The notes under the pieces: generated by a model
What the model was told of the DNA's origin: nothing
Database searches by the model: none
Seen by the model: the letters and a program-made list of their open reading frames with translations, nothing else
Assembly (NCBI GenBank): GCA_023548195.1
Contig: JAJHZJ010000270.1
Span: forward strand, 310,001 to 374,000
DNA: 64,000 nt
Source of the DNA: Bettongia penicillata ogilbyi
Taxonomy: Eukaryota > Chordata > Mammalia > Diprotodontia > Potoroidae
Direction: 5' to 3'
Shown here: piece by piece, positions 50,086 through 60,734 of the stretch
Numbering within the stretch: position 1 is the first letter of the stretch
Layout of the letters: each line of letters starts with the position of its first letter
Translations under genes and position numbers: made by a program

Positions 50086-50149
50086 TTATGTTTCCGATAG
50101 AAGTTCCCAATCATTTCCTGTTGGAAGACCATAGATAATTCAAATCATT

Positions 50150-50345
50150 TTGGCAAGCACTTATTTATCAACACACACTGTACCAGTCACCCACCATGCT
50201 AGACACTAGGGATATAAAGACAAGAGCAAGACAATTTCTACCCTCCATAGCTTACATTCTACTGAGGTGATGTGGGGGGGGGGGGGGTCATGAGGAGTAG
50301 TAGGATAAAACAAATACCCAGATAAGTAAACACAAGGTATAAGTA
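50150..50345 (-). mobile_element. L2-like 3' end, antisense, with a G14 run
   Basis: 'gcacttatttatcaacacacactgtaccag', 'gctagacactagggatataaagac' and 'ccctccatagcttacattctactgagg'. A run of 14 G is at 50274-50287. Confidence 0.7.
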
Positions 50346-50359
50346 AGGTAATAAGCTGC

Positions 50360-50700
50360 AGCCATTTTCTCTGACTATTCCCTTCTGCCTTGAATGCTCT
50401 CCCTCCTCAACTCTGACTACAGACCTTTACCTCTTCCTATAAGTCTGAACTAAAATCCCACCTTCTACAGGAAGGCTTCTTCAAACCCTCTTAATTCCAA
50501 TGCCTCCCCTCTATTAATCATCTCCTATTTATCCTGTAGATAGCTTGCTTTGTATGTATTTGTTTGCATGTCATCTCCCTCATTAAACTGCAAACTCCTT
50601 GAGGGCGGGGACTGTCTTTTGCCTCTTTTTGTATCCTTGGTGCTTAGCACATTCCTTGTGCATAGTAGGTATTTAATAAACGTTTGTTGATTGATTTCAG
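50360..50700 (+). mobile_element. L2 3' end, well preserved
   Basis: 'attcccttctgccttgaatgctctccctcc', 'aagtctgaactaaaatcccaccttctacaggaaggcttc', 'actccttgagggcggggactgtc' and 'atttaataaacgtttgttgattgatt'. This is the full canonical 3' order. Confidence 0.9.
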
Positions 50701-50890
50701 GAAGAGAAAACATTAATTACTAGGGGGATCAGGAGAGTCCTCATATAGAAGCTGACATCTGAATTGTACTCTGTAGGAAGCCGAAAATTCCATGAGGCTA
50801 TGATGAGGAGGGCCAACATTTCAGGCATGGGAGACACCAACACCTAGTCTGAAAGCAAAATCTCCATCAACCCTTTTGGGAAGGAAAAGA
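50701..50890 (-). mobile_element. L2-like body, antisense
   Basis: 'atatagaagctgacatctgaattgtac' and 'aggagggccaacatttcaggcatggg', weak. Confidence 0.45.
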
Positions 50891-51178
50891 GGTAAAATCT
50901 AATCATTGTAGGCTCTATAGTGTTACATGTCCTAGACAGAGCATAGTGAAAAGTCATGTTTGAATGTCTCTGACACTTCTGCTTATATGACCTTGAAATA
51001 AGTAAAATTTTCACTCTTGAAAGGGATAGGGCCCACAGTCATAACCTGGGACCCTTTCATCTGTCACAGAACACAATCTGAATGCAGGTGCAGTAGTGAT
51101 GAGAGAAGGGATACCCATCCCTCATGCCCAGATCCCTTTCAGGATTGGGGGGAAAGTCTGGCCAGGAGTGATATTCCA
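50891..51178. other. Unassigned sequence
   Basis: Possible SINE traces around 50960-51010 ('tctgcttatatgaccttgaaataag'). Confidence 0.35.
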
Positions 51179-51179
51179 A

Positions 51180-51320
51180 AGAACCCACCTTTGATGCCAA
51201 CTACTACAATTTGTCTTTGACAAATCACTTAACCTCTTTAGGTCTCACTTTTTTCATCTCTAAAATGGAATCTTTGGACTCTAAGGTCACTTCTAGCTCT
51301 ACTTCTGCAATTCTGTGCCA
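51180..51320 (+). mobile_element. CORE-SINE core and 3' part
   Basis: 'tttgacaaatcacttaacctctttaggtctcacttttttcatctctaaaatgg', 'ctctaaggtcacttctagctctacttctgcaattctgtg'. Confidence 0.85.
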
Positions 51321-52148
51321 ATGGGACACTTGGTTGAGGCAAGGCGAGGGAACACAATAATAGTGTGAGATAGGTATCCAGAATACCAGGAAGCACAGGC
51401 TCTCTCTGAAGAACCACAGGGAGAAAATACATGTCCCACCCCTGACTACTAATTGGTAGACATGGGAATCATAACATCTTAGGTTAGGAAAAACAATTTC
51501 TGTCTTGAAAATCCTCTTAAACTCCTTTAAGCAACTACAATGGAAGGAGGAAAAAACAATGGAGTTCAGCCTGTTTAACTAGATTGTACCCACATTCACA
51601 GCACAAGCTTAGTAAAGGCAACATCACAAGCAAGAAAGGTATGGACCAGTCAGACTGAAGCTTGTGAAAGAAGTTGTTTCTGGTGAGTTTGTTTGCTGTT
51701 GTTTTGTTATTTTTTAAGTGTACTATGAAGTCCCTGTTAACCTCAAAAATTATTTCAGTATGAAATTTGTCTGAGCATCCAGGCAAGGAGGATAGGAAAT
51801 TCAGGATAGAGAAAGTTGCCCCATTACACCTAGAGCTGTAAGAAGGTCAGGATGATGAGAAAATGAAATGGAAAGGACGATGACAATGCTTGAAATCATT
51901 GAGCTAGACAGTTAGTGACCAAGAATAATTAGTTAAATGAGGAAGCTGCTGTTCAGGTCTTCTTCCTCCCCAGATGGCCCCAGGTGAGTATCTTCCCAGC
52001 CATGCCCAGCAGGAGCAGCCTTTCAGCACCAAGGACAGGTTTCTCACTGTCTTGACCCAAGGTTTTAGCACTTCTCCCAGGCTTACCTGCAAGTATATTT
52101 AGCACTGCCTACCTCTACTCAGATTTAAAAAATGGATAGATGGGGCTC
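51321..52148. other. Unassigned sequence
   Basis: Unique by eye, with no recognised gene or repeat. Confidence 0.35.
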
Positions 52149-52149
52149 C

Positions 52150-52262
52150 GATTTGTATATCGCTCACTCAACCAAGCAACAAGCATTTATTAAGTACCAC
52201 TCACTATCTGCTGCTTGATTCATTGTTGGTGCTTAATAGATGTTGGTTATTGATTCACTGGT
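52150..52262. mobile_element. L2-like tails, back to back
   Basis: 'accaagcaacaagcatttattaagtaccac' (minus), then 'attgttggtgcttaatagatgttggttattgattc' (plus). Confidence 0.65.
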
Positions 52263-52464
52263 TACACTTTTCCCCCTGTTCTCCACCCAAAGTAGGAAAT
52301 AACCAAGGGGCATTCTCTGACCGCAAGAAGTGTTGAAGTTAAACTCATAGGAAACATTCAAAATGAACTCTAAGACCGTTGTATAAATTTATACTCCAGT
52401 CAAGACTTCCCGCCTCCCTCCCAGAATGTATTTTGTGTCTGTAATATAGATTTATTTATTTACT

Positions 52465-52562
52465 AGAGAAGGAAATGACAAACTACTCCATTATCTTTGC
52501 CAAAACACTACAGTACATGGGGTCACGAGTCAGACACAACTGAACAACTGAATGACAATAAA
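52465..52562 (+). mobile_element. MAR1-like SINE/RTE 3' end
   Basis: 'gaaggaaatgacaaactactccattatctttgcc' and 'acatggggtcacgagtcagacacaactgaacaactgaatgac' show the RTE-type tail in the plus direction. Confidence 0.8.
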
Positions 52563-54359
52563 TTTGTTTATTTAACTATCTATATGTCTATTGGTCAATA
52601 TTTTTGTTTACTTATTCTTTTTTCAATTTGATATTTTCCCCTAATTACATGTAAAAACAATTTTAACATTTGTTTTTAAAAGTTTGATTTCCAATTCTCT
52701 CCCTTCCTTTCTCCCCGTCCTACCTTGTTGAAAAGGCAAGCAGCTCTATATAGGTTACACATGTATAGTCATGTAAAACATTTCTACTTTAGTCATGTTG
52801 TGAAAGAAAACACAGACCAATAAAAAAACCTCAAGGAAAATAAAGTTTTAAAATGTGTGCTTAAATCTGTGTTCAGACACTATAAGTTTCTTCTCTGGGG
52901 ATGGATAGCATTTTTCATCATATGTCCTTCACATCATTGTCTTGGATCATTGCACTGCTGAGAATAGCGAAGTCATTCACAGCTGATCATCTTATCATAT
53001 TGCTGTATACTTTGTACACAGTACATATCACTTTGCATCAGTTCATGTAAATCTTTCCAGGTTTTTCACAGGGCATCCTGCTCATCATTTCTCATAGCAC
53101 AATAGTATTCCATCATAATCACACACCACAATATGTTCAGCCATTCTCCAACTGATAACCATCCTTTCAATTTCCAATTCTTTGCCACCAGAATAGAACT
53201 ACTATAAATATTTTTTTACATTTAGGTCATTTTTCCTTTTTTGTTGTTTTTTTGTTTTAATCTCTTTGGGATACATACCTTTGGTTTTGCTGAGTCAAAG
53301 AGTATATATTGTTTTATAGCCCTTTGGAACATAGTTACAAATTGCTCAACAGAATTGTTGAATCAGTTCACAACTCCACCAACAATGCATTAATGTCTCA
53401 TTTTCACCATATTCCCTCCAATATTGGTCATTCCCATTCTAGCCTATTAGTCAATCTAACAGGCATGAGGTAGTACCTCAAAATTGTTTTAATTTGAATT
53501 TATCCAATCAATACTGATTTAGAACATTTTTTCTTGTGGCTATACATAGCTTTGATTACTTCATTTGATAACTGTTTGTATCTTTTGGTCATTTATCAAT
53601 TGGGGAATGGCTCTTCTTTTTATACATTCAACTCAGTTCTCTATGAGTTTGAGGAATGAGGCCTTTATCAGAGAAACTTGTTTTTAAATTTGTTTCACAG
53701 TTAATATTCCTAACTTTATTTCCTTCTATCCTATTTCTCCCTCTGTTTATTCTATTCCCTCTCTCCTATCACCTTGTCCTTCCTCAAAAGTGCTTTACTT
53801 CTTACCACTCTCTCCCCCAATCTTCTCACTCTTCTATCACCCTCTCTCCTCTTATTCCTTTCCCTTCCTACTTTCTTGTAGGGTAAGATAGATTTCTTTA
53901 TCCAATTGAGTGTGTATATTATTCTTTGATGATCTTTGAGCCATTTCTGATGAGAGTAAAGTTCATTCATTCCCCCTCACCTACCCCACTTCCCCTCCAC
54001 TGTAGAAGTTTTACTTGCCTCTTTTATGTGAGATAATTTACCCCATTCTACTTCTCCCTTTCCCTTTCTCCCAGGATATCCCTTTCTCACTCCTTAATTT
54101 TATTTTTTAGATACCATACCTTGATATTAAAATCATACCTGTGCCCTCTGTCTACATATATACACCTCTTCTAGCTGCCTTAATGATGAGAAAATTCTTA
54201 TGAGTTGCAAGTGTTATCTTCCCATGTAGGAATATAAAGAGTTTAACCTTATTAAGTCCCTTATGATTTCCCTTTCCTGTTTACCCTTTTATGCTTCTCT
54301 TGAGTCTTATATTTGAAAGTCAAATTTTCTATTCAGCTTTGATCTTTTTATCAAGAATA

Positions 54360-55760
54360 CTTTAAAGTCCTCTATTTCATTGAATGTCTGTCTTCCCCCC
54401 AAAGAATTATACTCAGTTTTGTTTGGTAGGTGACTCTTGGTTGTAATCCTAGCTCCTTTGCCCTTCAGAATATAATATTCCAAGACCTCTAATCTTTTAA
54501 AGTAGAAGCTGCTAAATCTTGTGTTAGCTTGACTGTGGTTCCATACTTGAATTTTTCCTTTCTGACTGCTTGTAACATTTTCTTCTTGACTTAGGAGCTC
54601 TGGAATTTAGCTATAATACTTCTGGGAGTTTTCATTTTGAGACCTCTTTCAGGAGGTAATTGGTAGATTCTTTCAATTTCTATTTTACCCTCTGATTCCA
54701 GACTATCAGAAAAGTTTTCCTTGACAATTTCTTGAAAAATGATATTTGAGCTCTTTGTTTGATCATGTATTTCAGGTAGTCTGATAATTTTTAAAATCTC
54801 TTTCCTGAATCCTGGTCAGTTGATTTTTTCAAAGAGATACTTCACATTGTCTTCTATATTTTCAATTCGCTCTGGAGCTCATAGACTGGACAACAAGTCC
54901 CCATCCACCTAGCACAGAATGAATGTAATTACTAAATAGTAATTGTTTCTCTTTTACCCAGAAACCCTGAGGGTCTTCCCCTTCCATTTTGATTTATTTA
55001 TTTTTTTTATTAAAGGGGTCATCCCTTGAGTAACTACCTAAAGAAACCTACTCATTGAATTGGTATATCTCACTCAAAGTGAGAATGTGATAAGACCTTA
55101 GCCTGAAAGGTCCAGGGTCTCACACTGTATCCTCAGTCATCTCCAGTTGTCCTGATGAATATCAGACTATTGGACCCAGATGGCTCAGGAGAAGAAAGAG
55201 AGATTGGTGACTTTGAACAGCCCTCTCTCACTCAAATCAAAGTCAACTGCAAGCCATGTCATCATCTTGTCATTGCCCTCTTCCAGAATAAGTGACAAAC
55301 ACAACAATTTTGTCATTCTTTTGATTTGTATTGTTTCTTGATTTCTCATAAAATCATTAGCTTCCATTTGCTTAAAGGAATTATTTTCTTCAATGAATTT
55401 TTGTGCCTCATTTTCCATTTGACCAGTTCTGCTTTTTATGGAATTCTTCTCCTCTTTGGTTTTTTGTAGGCTGTTTTAAAGTGTTGTCTTCCTCGATACT
55501 TTTCTGTGTCTATCAAGCTGTTGATACTTTTCTCATGATTTTCTTACACCGCTCTCATTTCTCTTCCCAATTTTTCCTCTGCTTCTCTCACTTGATTTTG
55601 AAAATCCTTTTTGAGCTCTTCCATGGCTTGCAACCAATTTATATTTTTGTTGGAGGCTTTGGATGTCAGACTTTTGACTTTATGTTCTTTTGAGTGTGTG
55701 CTTTGATTTTCCTTCTCCCCATAATAACTTTCTATGGTCATTTTTTTTTCTGTTGGTTAC
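54360..55760 (-). pseudogene. Degraded HAL1/L1 ORF1p-like region, interrupted
   Basis: Minus-strand sequence at 55741-55320 encodes Glu/Lys/Gln-rich coiled-coil-like segments such as A-M-E-E-L-K-K-D-F-Q-N-Q-V-R-E-A-E-E-K-L-G-R. After the SINE insertion, sequence down to about 54360 carries broken RRM and C-terminal-domain text that parallels the 31.9-kb and 39.2-kb copies. Stops, frameshifts and the insertion make it nonfunctional. Confidence 0.7.
54868..55310 (+). mobile_element. SINE-like element inserted in HAL1 ORF1
   Basis: The 3' half reads 'tcagtcatctccagttgtcctgatgaatatcag', 'cccagatggctcaggagaag', 'gaacagccctctctcactcaaatcaaagtcaactgcaagccatgtcatcatc', ending ACAAACACAACAA. It is the plus-oriented counterpart of 45195-45400. 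The 5' half (54868-55130) is of uncertain family. Confidence 0.6.
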
Positions 55761-56589
55761 ACATTTTCCCAGACTATTTATTGACTTCTAACTCTTTGTT
55801 ACAACAGGGTTCTGCTTCCAGGGTGGAGGGCACACTGAGCCAAGCTTCAGGTATTTTGTGCAGCTGTTTTCAGAGGTAATTCTAGGTACCTGTAAGTTTT
55901 CAGTTCGTCCAAGATAGTATGATTTAAGGAGAGGTATATTTCCTACTCTCCTCATCTTTGTTCTGGTCTGTGAGCAGCCACAAGTGCTCTTTTCTGCCCT
56001 AGAAGTGTGACAAGGGTATCTGCTCCCCTGTGGTGACAAGCTGTGGTGTACTAGTGTTCCTCCTTGACCTGGGACTATCACCACCCAGAACTATGACCCA
56101 GATCTGAGTATGGACAAAGCAACAGAATCCTGCTTCATTGCTAAGGAAAAGACTTCTGTAATCTCCTGCTGAACATTTATTTGATTCTCTTGCTATCTGT
56201 GGCTTAAGAGCTCAGGAAGCAGATGCTATCACTGCTAATCTAGTGGCTCCCAAGGCCTGCTCCTAGGTTGCTGGGGTTCAGGCTGTGCTGGTGCAACCTG
56301 CTCCAGATTCTGCCCAGGTGTGACAGACCTTTCCTGCTGACCTTCTAAGTTGTTTTTGACTGGAAAATTATTTCACTCCATTCTCTTGTGGGTTCTGCTG
56401 ACCCAGGAATAGTTTCATGCCATTATTTAAAGGTGTTCAGAGGGGTTTGGAGGAGAGCTCAGCAAAGTCTTTGTTTTTTCTCTGCCATCTTGGTTCCACC
56501 ACTCCCCTACTTATCTACTTTTTTAAATTTATGTTTATTTATGTGTTTGTTGATGTGTGTATTTTCTTCTTTGATGGACTGATTCTATC

Positions 56590-56690
56590 AGGACCTGCTT
56601 TATTTCTGTCTTCAAATCCCCAGTGCCCAGCACAGGGTCTGGCTCATAGTAAGTGCTTAATAAGTGATTATGGATTGAATGACTGATTTC
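56590..56690 (+). mobile_element. L2-like 3' end
   Basis: 'caaatccccagtgcccagcacagggtctggctcatagtaagtgcttaataagtg'. Confidence 0.85.
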
Positions 56691-56804
56691 TGACATTCTA
56701 CTTATTTTCTCCTACAAGATGAGGGAAAAAATGTTCTTGAACATTAGGAATTAGGTGAAGAGGGATAGCCCAGGTCATCTTTCTGAAAGGACAGTCCAGC
56801 ATAG

Positions 56805-56985
56805 GGCCAGTCATTTAGTCAACAAATATTTATTAAGTGCATATTATATGCCAGGCACTGTGCTAAGTGTGGAGGATACAAAGAAAAACAAAAAATATGG
56901 TCCCTATCCTCTAGGAGATTATATTCCAATAGGGAAAATAGCATGGAGATAAACATATAGATATATACAGGGTCCTATTGGAATA
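56805..56985 (-). mobile_element. L2-like 3' end, antisense
   Basis: CAACAAATATTTATTAAGTG CATATTATATGCCAGGCACT GTGCTAAGTG, then 'tccctatcctctaggagattatattcc'. Confidence 0.9.
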
Positions 56986-56989
56986 CAGT

Positions 56990-57080
56990 GACTGCCATGT
57001 TTCTTTCTATTTGTCTCCATAAGACTATCTCCTCAGTTGTAAAATGAAGGACTTGGGCTGACTCATCCAAATGTATGATT
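56990..57080 (+). mobile_element. CORE-SINE core fragment
   Basis: 'gactatctcctcagttgtaaaatgaaggacttgggctgac'. Confidence 0.65.
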
Positions 57081-57485
57081 TGGTATCTACTAAATTCCTT
57101 ATAGTAATAATATAGGTGAAAAGAGACACAACTAGCAATTTTTGCACTTGGGCTAAGTTCTAAGAGTACATGCAATGAGTGGCTGATATAAATATGGCCC
57201 TTGGATAAGGAGGGAAGGAAAATTGCTCACCTCAACCACATTCATATAGTTTGCTAGTGTAGCTAAGTATTCTTACTATCTAGGTGCTGAGCTCCATTGT
57301 TTCTACACAGACAAAAGACCATAAGTGCCCAGATTCCTCTAAATTTAGAACCCTGAGACAAAGCCCTAGTCACTTAACCTTCGTTATAGCCCTGGATAAA
57401 GACTCTCATGCCTAAATTATGTTGAATTGGCTTGGGTTCAAAAGGTAATCTGTGGGTAAGTTAGAAAAGTTAGAAAATTATCTCT
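57081..57485. other. Unassigned sequence
   Basis: Unique by eye, with nothing recognised. Confidence 0.35.
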
Positions 57486-57489
57486 CAGC

Positions 57490-58038
57490 TCATGAATAAT
57501 CAGGCAGATGAAACATGTGCCATTGTCTCAAGGGCATGACTACACTTTGGAAACAACTTTGCTTTGGATATGGTGGCTTTTTCTCCCCTCTCCCCCCCCT
57601 TCCCCAAAGGGCAAGAGGCAGGTACATGGAGCATCCACTGATGTTTCTCCTTCTGTCTTCCACATCCTGTAAACCTGTCCCTGTTGTCTTCTCTCTGTTC
57701 CTGTCTGTGATTTCCTTAAGTGCTTTTAATGGCTGCTTGACACCAGGACATTGCCAGCCATGCACTCCATTTGTAATCTGCCTTTGTTGCTTGAGCTGAA
57801 CTTGTGAGGTGACCTCTGCAAAAGAAGTGCTGGGGAGGAGGGGTTGGGGAAGAGGGAGCAAGGCTCTGGGCTGTTGGAGAGAGCCAAGATGTTTTGTCCT
57901 AAATTGCAAATTGGTCAAGAGCTGGAGGAGTAGTCTCACCTCCAGCCTCTTTGGTCCACTGTGTCTGTGCATGCAATTTGTAGGTAGTTCATTATGATAT
58001 GAGGGATCTCCCACATGCTGCAGGGAAAGAAGAAACAA
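57490..58038 (-). other. 182-codon open reading frame, unrecognised (low confidence)
   Basis: This is the longest open frame in the window whose composition is not simple-repeat derived. It runs on the minus strand from a Met at 58038. The predicted product is Leu/Gln/Arg/Pro-rich and has no recognisable domain, signal peptide or membrane segment. A ribosomal start context cannot be judged in a eukaryote. A fragment of an exon, a lineage-specific gene or a chance frame in G+C-richer DNA are all possible, and chance is most likely. Confidence 0.15.
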
Positions 58039-58150
58039 AACAGATAATGAGCCCAGAGTAGCTAGATCTCTCCCCAGGACTGGGCTTACTTTTCGATGCT
58101 GGCTATGTGCCTTGTCACCTTGGGAATGAACAAGCAGCTGCCTTTGAGGT
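57490..58150. promoter_or_regulatory. Candidate conserved noncoding block
   Basis: Repeat-free and less A/T-rich. It contains CTTTGTTGCTTGAGC (SOX-like), the 11-base palindrome GAGGTGACCTC (nuclear-receptor half-site pair, about 57806-57816) and a pyrimidine patch at 57580-57605. Regulatory role is inferred. Confidence 0.3.
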
Positions 58151-58289
58151 AAAAAACGGAGTACTTAGAGCAACTCTTAATTATTCAGGCATTTATGTTC
58201 CTGGGCTCTGGGACAGCCCTCTCTCTCTTTTTTAACTATTTGTTTAGTGACATCACCAAAGGAAACCAGGGTAGGAACCAAAAAGGGAG

Positions 58290-58475
58290 ATAAAATTCAA
58301 GTCATTCATTTATTTATTTGGCAAATATTTGCTCGTTTCGGTTCCACAAAATATAAGTTCCTTCTGTTGGCATGGCAACACTCTAGGCACTGGAAAAAAC
58401 AAAGCAACAAAAATGAAGTAATGTTTACCACCAAGGAGATTACACTCTATTGGAGGAATTCAATATATACTCAGG
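58290..58475 (-). mobile_element. L2-like 3' end, antisense
   Basis: 'catttatttatttggcaaatatttgctcg', 'acactctaggcactggaaaaaacaaagc' and 'caccaaggagattacactctattgg'. Confidence 0.7.
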
Positions 58476-58514
58476 CAAATTAATAAAAATGATATACAAA
58501 GTTGAGATACAGAC

Positions 58515-58632
58515 TACGCCTAGTAGATGAATAACTATCTTAGCAGGAGTTAGGAAAACCTGGGTTCAGATATTACCTCTTACATATGCTGGCTGTGTGA
58601 CCCTGGGCACATCATTTAACTTCTCAGTGTCT
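58515..58632 (+). mobile_element. CORE-SINE 5' half
   Basis: 'gttaggaaaacctgggttcagatattacc' head and B box, GGCTGTGTGACCCTGGGCAC ATCATTTAAC. Confidence 0.8.
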
Positions 58633-58634
58633 TA

Positions 58635-58850
58635 GGTTAGTGGTGTCAAATTCGGATGGAAATAGGGGCTGCTAAACCACACACAAGGATCCCTGCAATC
58701 TTCTTATGAACATATAAACCACATGTTAACATTATCTGTGTTCAATTGGTTTTTTTTAATTTATCTTGCTAAACATTTCTCAATTACACTTTAATCTGGA
58801 ATTTTAATTTAATCTGGAAATGTAAATTCATCATCATATTTGATTCTATT
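58635..58850 (-). mobile_element. hAT-like nonautonomous repeat, type 2, inverted
   Basis: 'agtggtgtcaaattcggatggaaatagggg', 'acaaggatccctgcaatc', 'aaccacatgttaacattatctgtgttcaattgg' and 'ctcaattacactttaatctggaa' are the reverse complement of the 59.13-kb copy. Confidence 0.65.
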
Positions 58851-58954
58851 CTGTTCTAGGTAACTCTCTTAGACCTATTTTACTAGAAGGAATTTCCTCA
58901 CCTGGGAGTTCTCTATGCCAATAAAATCCAAAATGGAGTCCCTATTTCCAGCTC

Positions 58955-59040
58955 TATCTCTTATCTCTACCCCTGTCTCTATCTCTTTATCCCTATCCCT
59001 CTGTCTATCCCTATTCTATCCCTATCTATATTTTTATCAT
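58955..59040. repeat. (TATCCC/TATCTC)n simple repeat
   Basis: Irregular CTCTATC and CCCTATC units over about 85 bases. Confidence 0.85.
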
Positions 59041-59051
59041 AATATGTTTAA

Positions 59052-59074
59052 AACTTGGCACTAAGTGCCAAGTT
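59052..59074. repeat. 23-bp near-perfect palindrome
   Basis: AACTTGGCAC (59052-59061) and GTGCCAAGTT (59065-59074) are exact reverse complements around TAA. Confidence 0.95.
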
Positions 59075-59132
59075 GCTGGAGATAAAAAGACAACATGAAA
59101 AATAAATCAGCCCTGTCGTTTACATTCTACAG

Positions 59133-59311
59133 CAGAGGTGTCAAACTCATGGCTGGGAAAAAATCAGGAGTGCCACCCGAATCAAATTAAAATGTCACTG
59201 GGAAATGTTTAATAAAATAAATTAAAACACAATACGACACATATAATGTTACTTTGTGCTTTTCTAAGTCAATTTGCAACCTGCAGGGATCTGTTTCTAT
59301 TTGACACCACC
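59133..59311 (+). mobile_element. hAT-like nonautonomous repeat, type 2, best copy
   Basis: It begins CAGAGGTGTCAAACTCATGG and ends TTTCTATTTGACACCACC, so the termini are imperfect inverted repeats (ggtgtcaaa/tttgacacc). The A/T-rich centre reads 'taaaatgtcactgggaaatgtttaataaaataaa'. CAG...-type termini suggest hAT. A target duplication is not clear. Confidence 0.65.
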
Positions 59312-59589
59312 AATCTATCTACATCACACCCAGACTGTATCAAGTCCAATTTTTCCCAAAGAAATAGTTTTCAAGGACAATTTTATTTTCCTTCTAGATG
59401 AGTGATTCACCACCCAAACCTAGAATGTTTGGAAAGTCTGGAATGACTTAAATGTGCCCCTGTGGTACCAGTCAAAAGGCCACGCACCTTTGGAAAAACT
59501 ATACATGCCTTGATGAAACAGAGAAGCATTGGCCTGACATGCTATCCATAGATGTCTAACCTCGGGTCTGTGGTTAACAAAGCAACTTT

Positions 59590-59725
59590 TTAAGTGCTTA
59601 CAATGTACTTACAAGTACAAGTACTTACTTACAAGTAGAATGTAAGCCCTCAGAGGGCAGGGGTTGCTTGATTTTTCTCTTTGTTTCCTCAATAAGTACT
59701 TAATAAATGCTTGTTGAAATCAGTT
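59590..59725 (+). mobile_element. L2-like 3' end with local duplications
   Basis: 'agaatgtaagccctcagagggcaggggttgc' and AAGTACTTAATAAATGCTTG TTG. Upstream, TACTTACAAGTA-type words are duplicated (59604-59640). Confidence 0.8.
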
Positions 59726-60205
59726 GTCAAATCAAATTACTAGAATTGCAGTAGTATTATATGGGCTTCTTGTCCTCAAGGAATTTATTATCTAGTTGGA
59801 GAGCTTTATCATCAGATGATTATGACCTGGATTTTCAAAGGTTAAGCTCTGTCCTAAAATGTTGGAAGTCTTCAAGCAATAGCTTTTCTGCTTTCCAAGG
59901 ATCAGCTTGGCTTCACATGAAAAAACTTGTCATGAGTAAATTGTCCACCTCATGACAAAGTCTTTTGTAAGAAGTCTTTATAATTAGGACACACGTAATA
60001 AGTCTTTATAAATAAAACAAGTGTACATAATAAATGTGTTTACTTCTTACTTGGATGGATCTGTGATCTCATCAAGCTGGGCACTCCCCTAACTCTGTAT
60101 TACAATCTATCCACATCTGCCCATCCAGGAGTAAACAATTAAAAATACAAAAGATGCCCCAAAGCAATGTATGATTAAATGTCAATTAAGTGGTACAAAC
60201 ATTAA
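59726..60205. other. Mostly unassigned sequence
   Basis: 'cttcttgtcctcaaggaatttattatctagttgg' (about 59766) may be reversed L2 body. The rest is not recognised. Confidence 0.35.
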
Positions 60206-60209
60206 GTGT

Positions 60210-60330
60210 GATGAGTTTGTAGGAAGAAGAAATCAAAGTAGTCTGGAGTGATCAGGAAAGATTTCAGGGATAAGTCAGAATTTGAGCTCAGCCTAGAAAG
60301 ATGTGCTGGAAGAACATCACCAAAGCTTAC
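60210..60330 (-). mobile_element. L2-like body, antisense
   Basis: 'gtagtctggagtgatcaggaaagatttcaggg' and 'gaatttgagctcagcctagaaagatg'. Confidence 0.6.
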
Positions 60331-60499
60331 CCAAGGGAACATTCAAGGGAAAACAACGTGAGCTGAGACTCCTAAATCCACTTTTGCTAGGCACTCCAGC
60401 AGAAGGCTTGACTCATGGTGGATGCTTAAACTTAGTCTATAAATGAGGTTTAGAGAATGTGTAGACATTAAGTCCAATTCAGTAACCATTTATTAAGTA

Positions 60500-60625
60500 T
60501 CTCAGGGAACTTACATACTATTTAAGTTCTTCAAAGACAGATTCTTTTTCATTTTTATCCTATATTTCTAGCATTTAGCACAATGTCTGGCACAGAATAG
60601 GTGCTTAAAGCTTGATTGGTAATAT
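60500..60625 (+). mobile_element. L2-like 3' end
   Basis: 'agttcttcaaagacagattc', 'catttagcacaatgtctggcacagaataggtgcttaaagc'. Confidence 0.8.
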
Positions 60626-60734
60626 TTCCCTTTTCCATTACCATAGATTATTGACAATATTAACATTGATGGAAAGCCATTGTAGAGTCTGTTCAAGAGA
60701 GGAGGATGGAATTTATGCATTTATTCAATATTCA

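Larger units (their letters stand above)
52616..56508 (-). mobile_element. HAL1-like LINE, near full length, antisense, split by a SINE
   Basis: The minus-strand 5' end at about 56508 reads GGGGAGTGGTGGAACCAAGA TGGCAGAG. A long 5' UTR is followed by a degraded ORF1, then a purine-rich region and an L1-type 3' end near 52620. ORF2 is absent. TACTTAT at 52609-52615 and 56509-56515 is a weak candidate target-site duplication. A SINE occupies 54868-55310. Confidence 0.75.

Noticed and set aside
54868..55310. Endogenous retroviral LTR
   Set aside because: The 3' half matches the SINE tail at 45.2 kb, and no TG...CA ends, primer-binding site or retroviral coding sequence is seen.
30370..56508. Intact L1 with ORF2 reverse transcriptase
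   Set aside because: No endonuclease or reverse-transcriptase segment lies between the ORF1 remnants and the 3' ends, and the ORF1 frames are broken.
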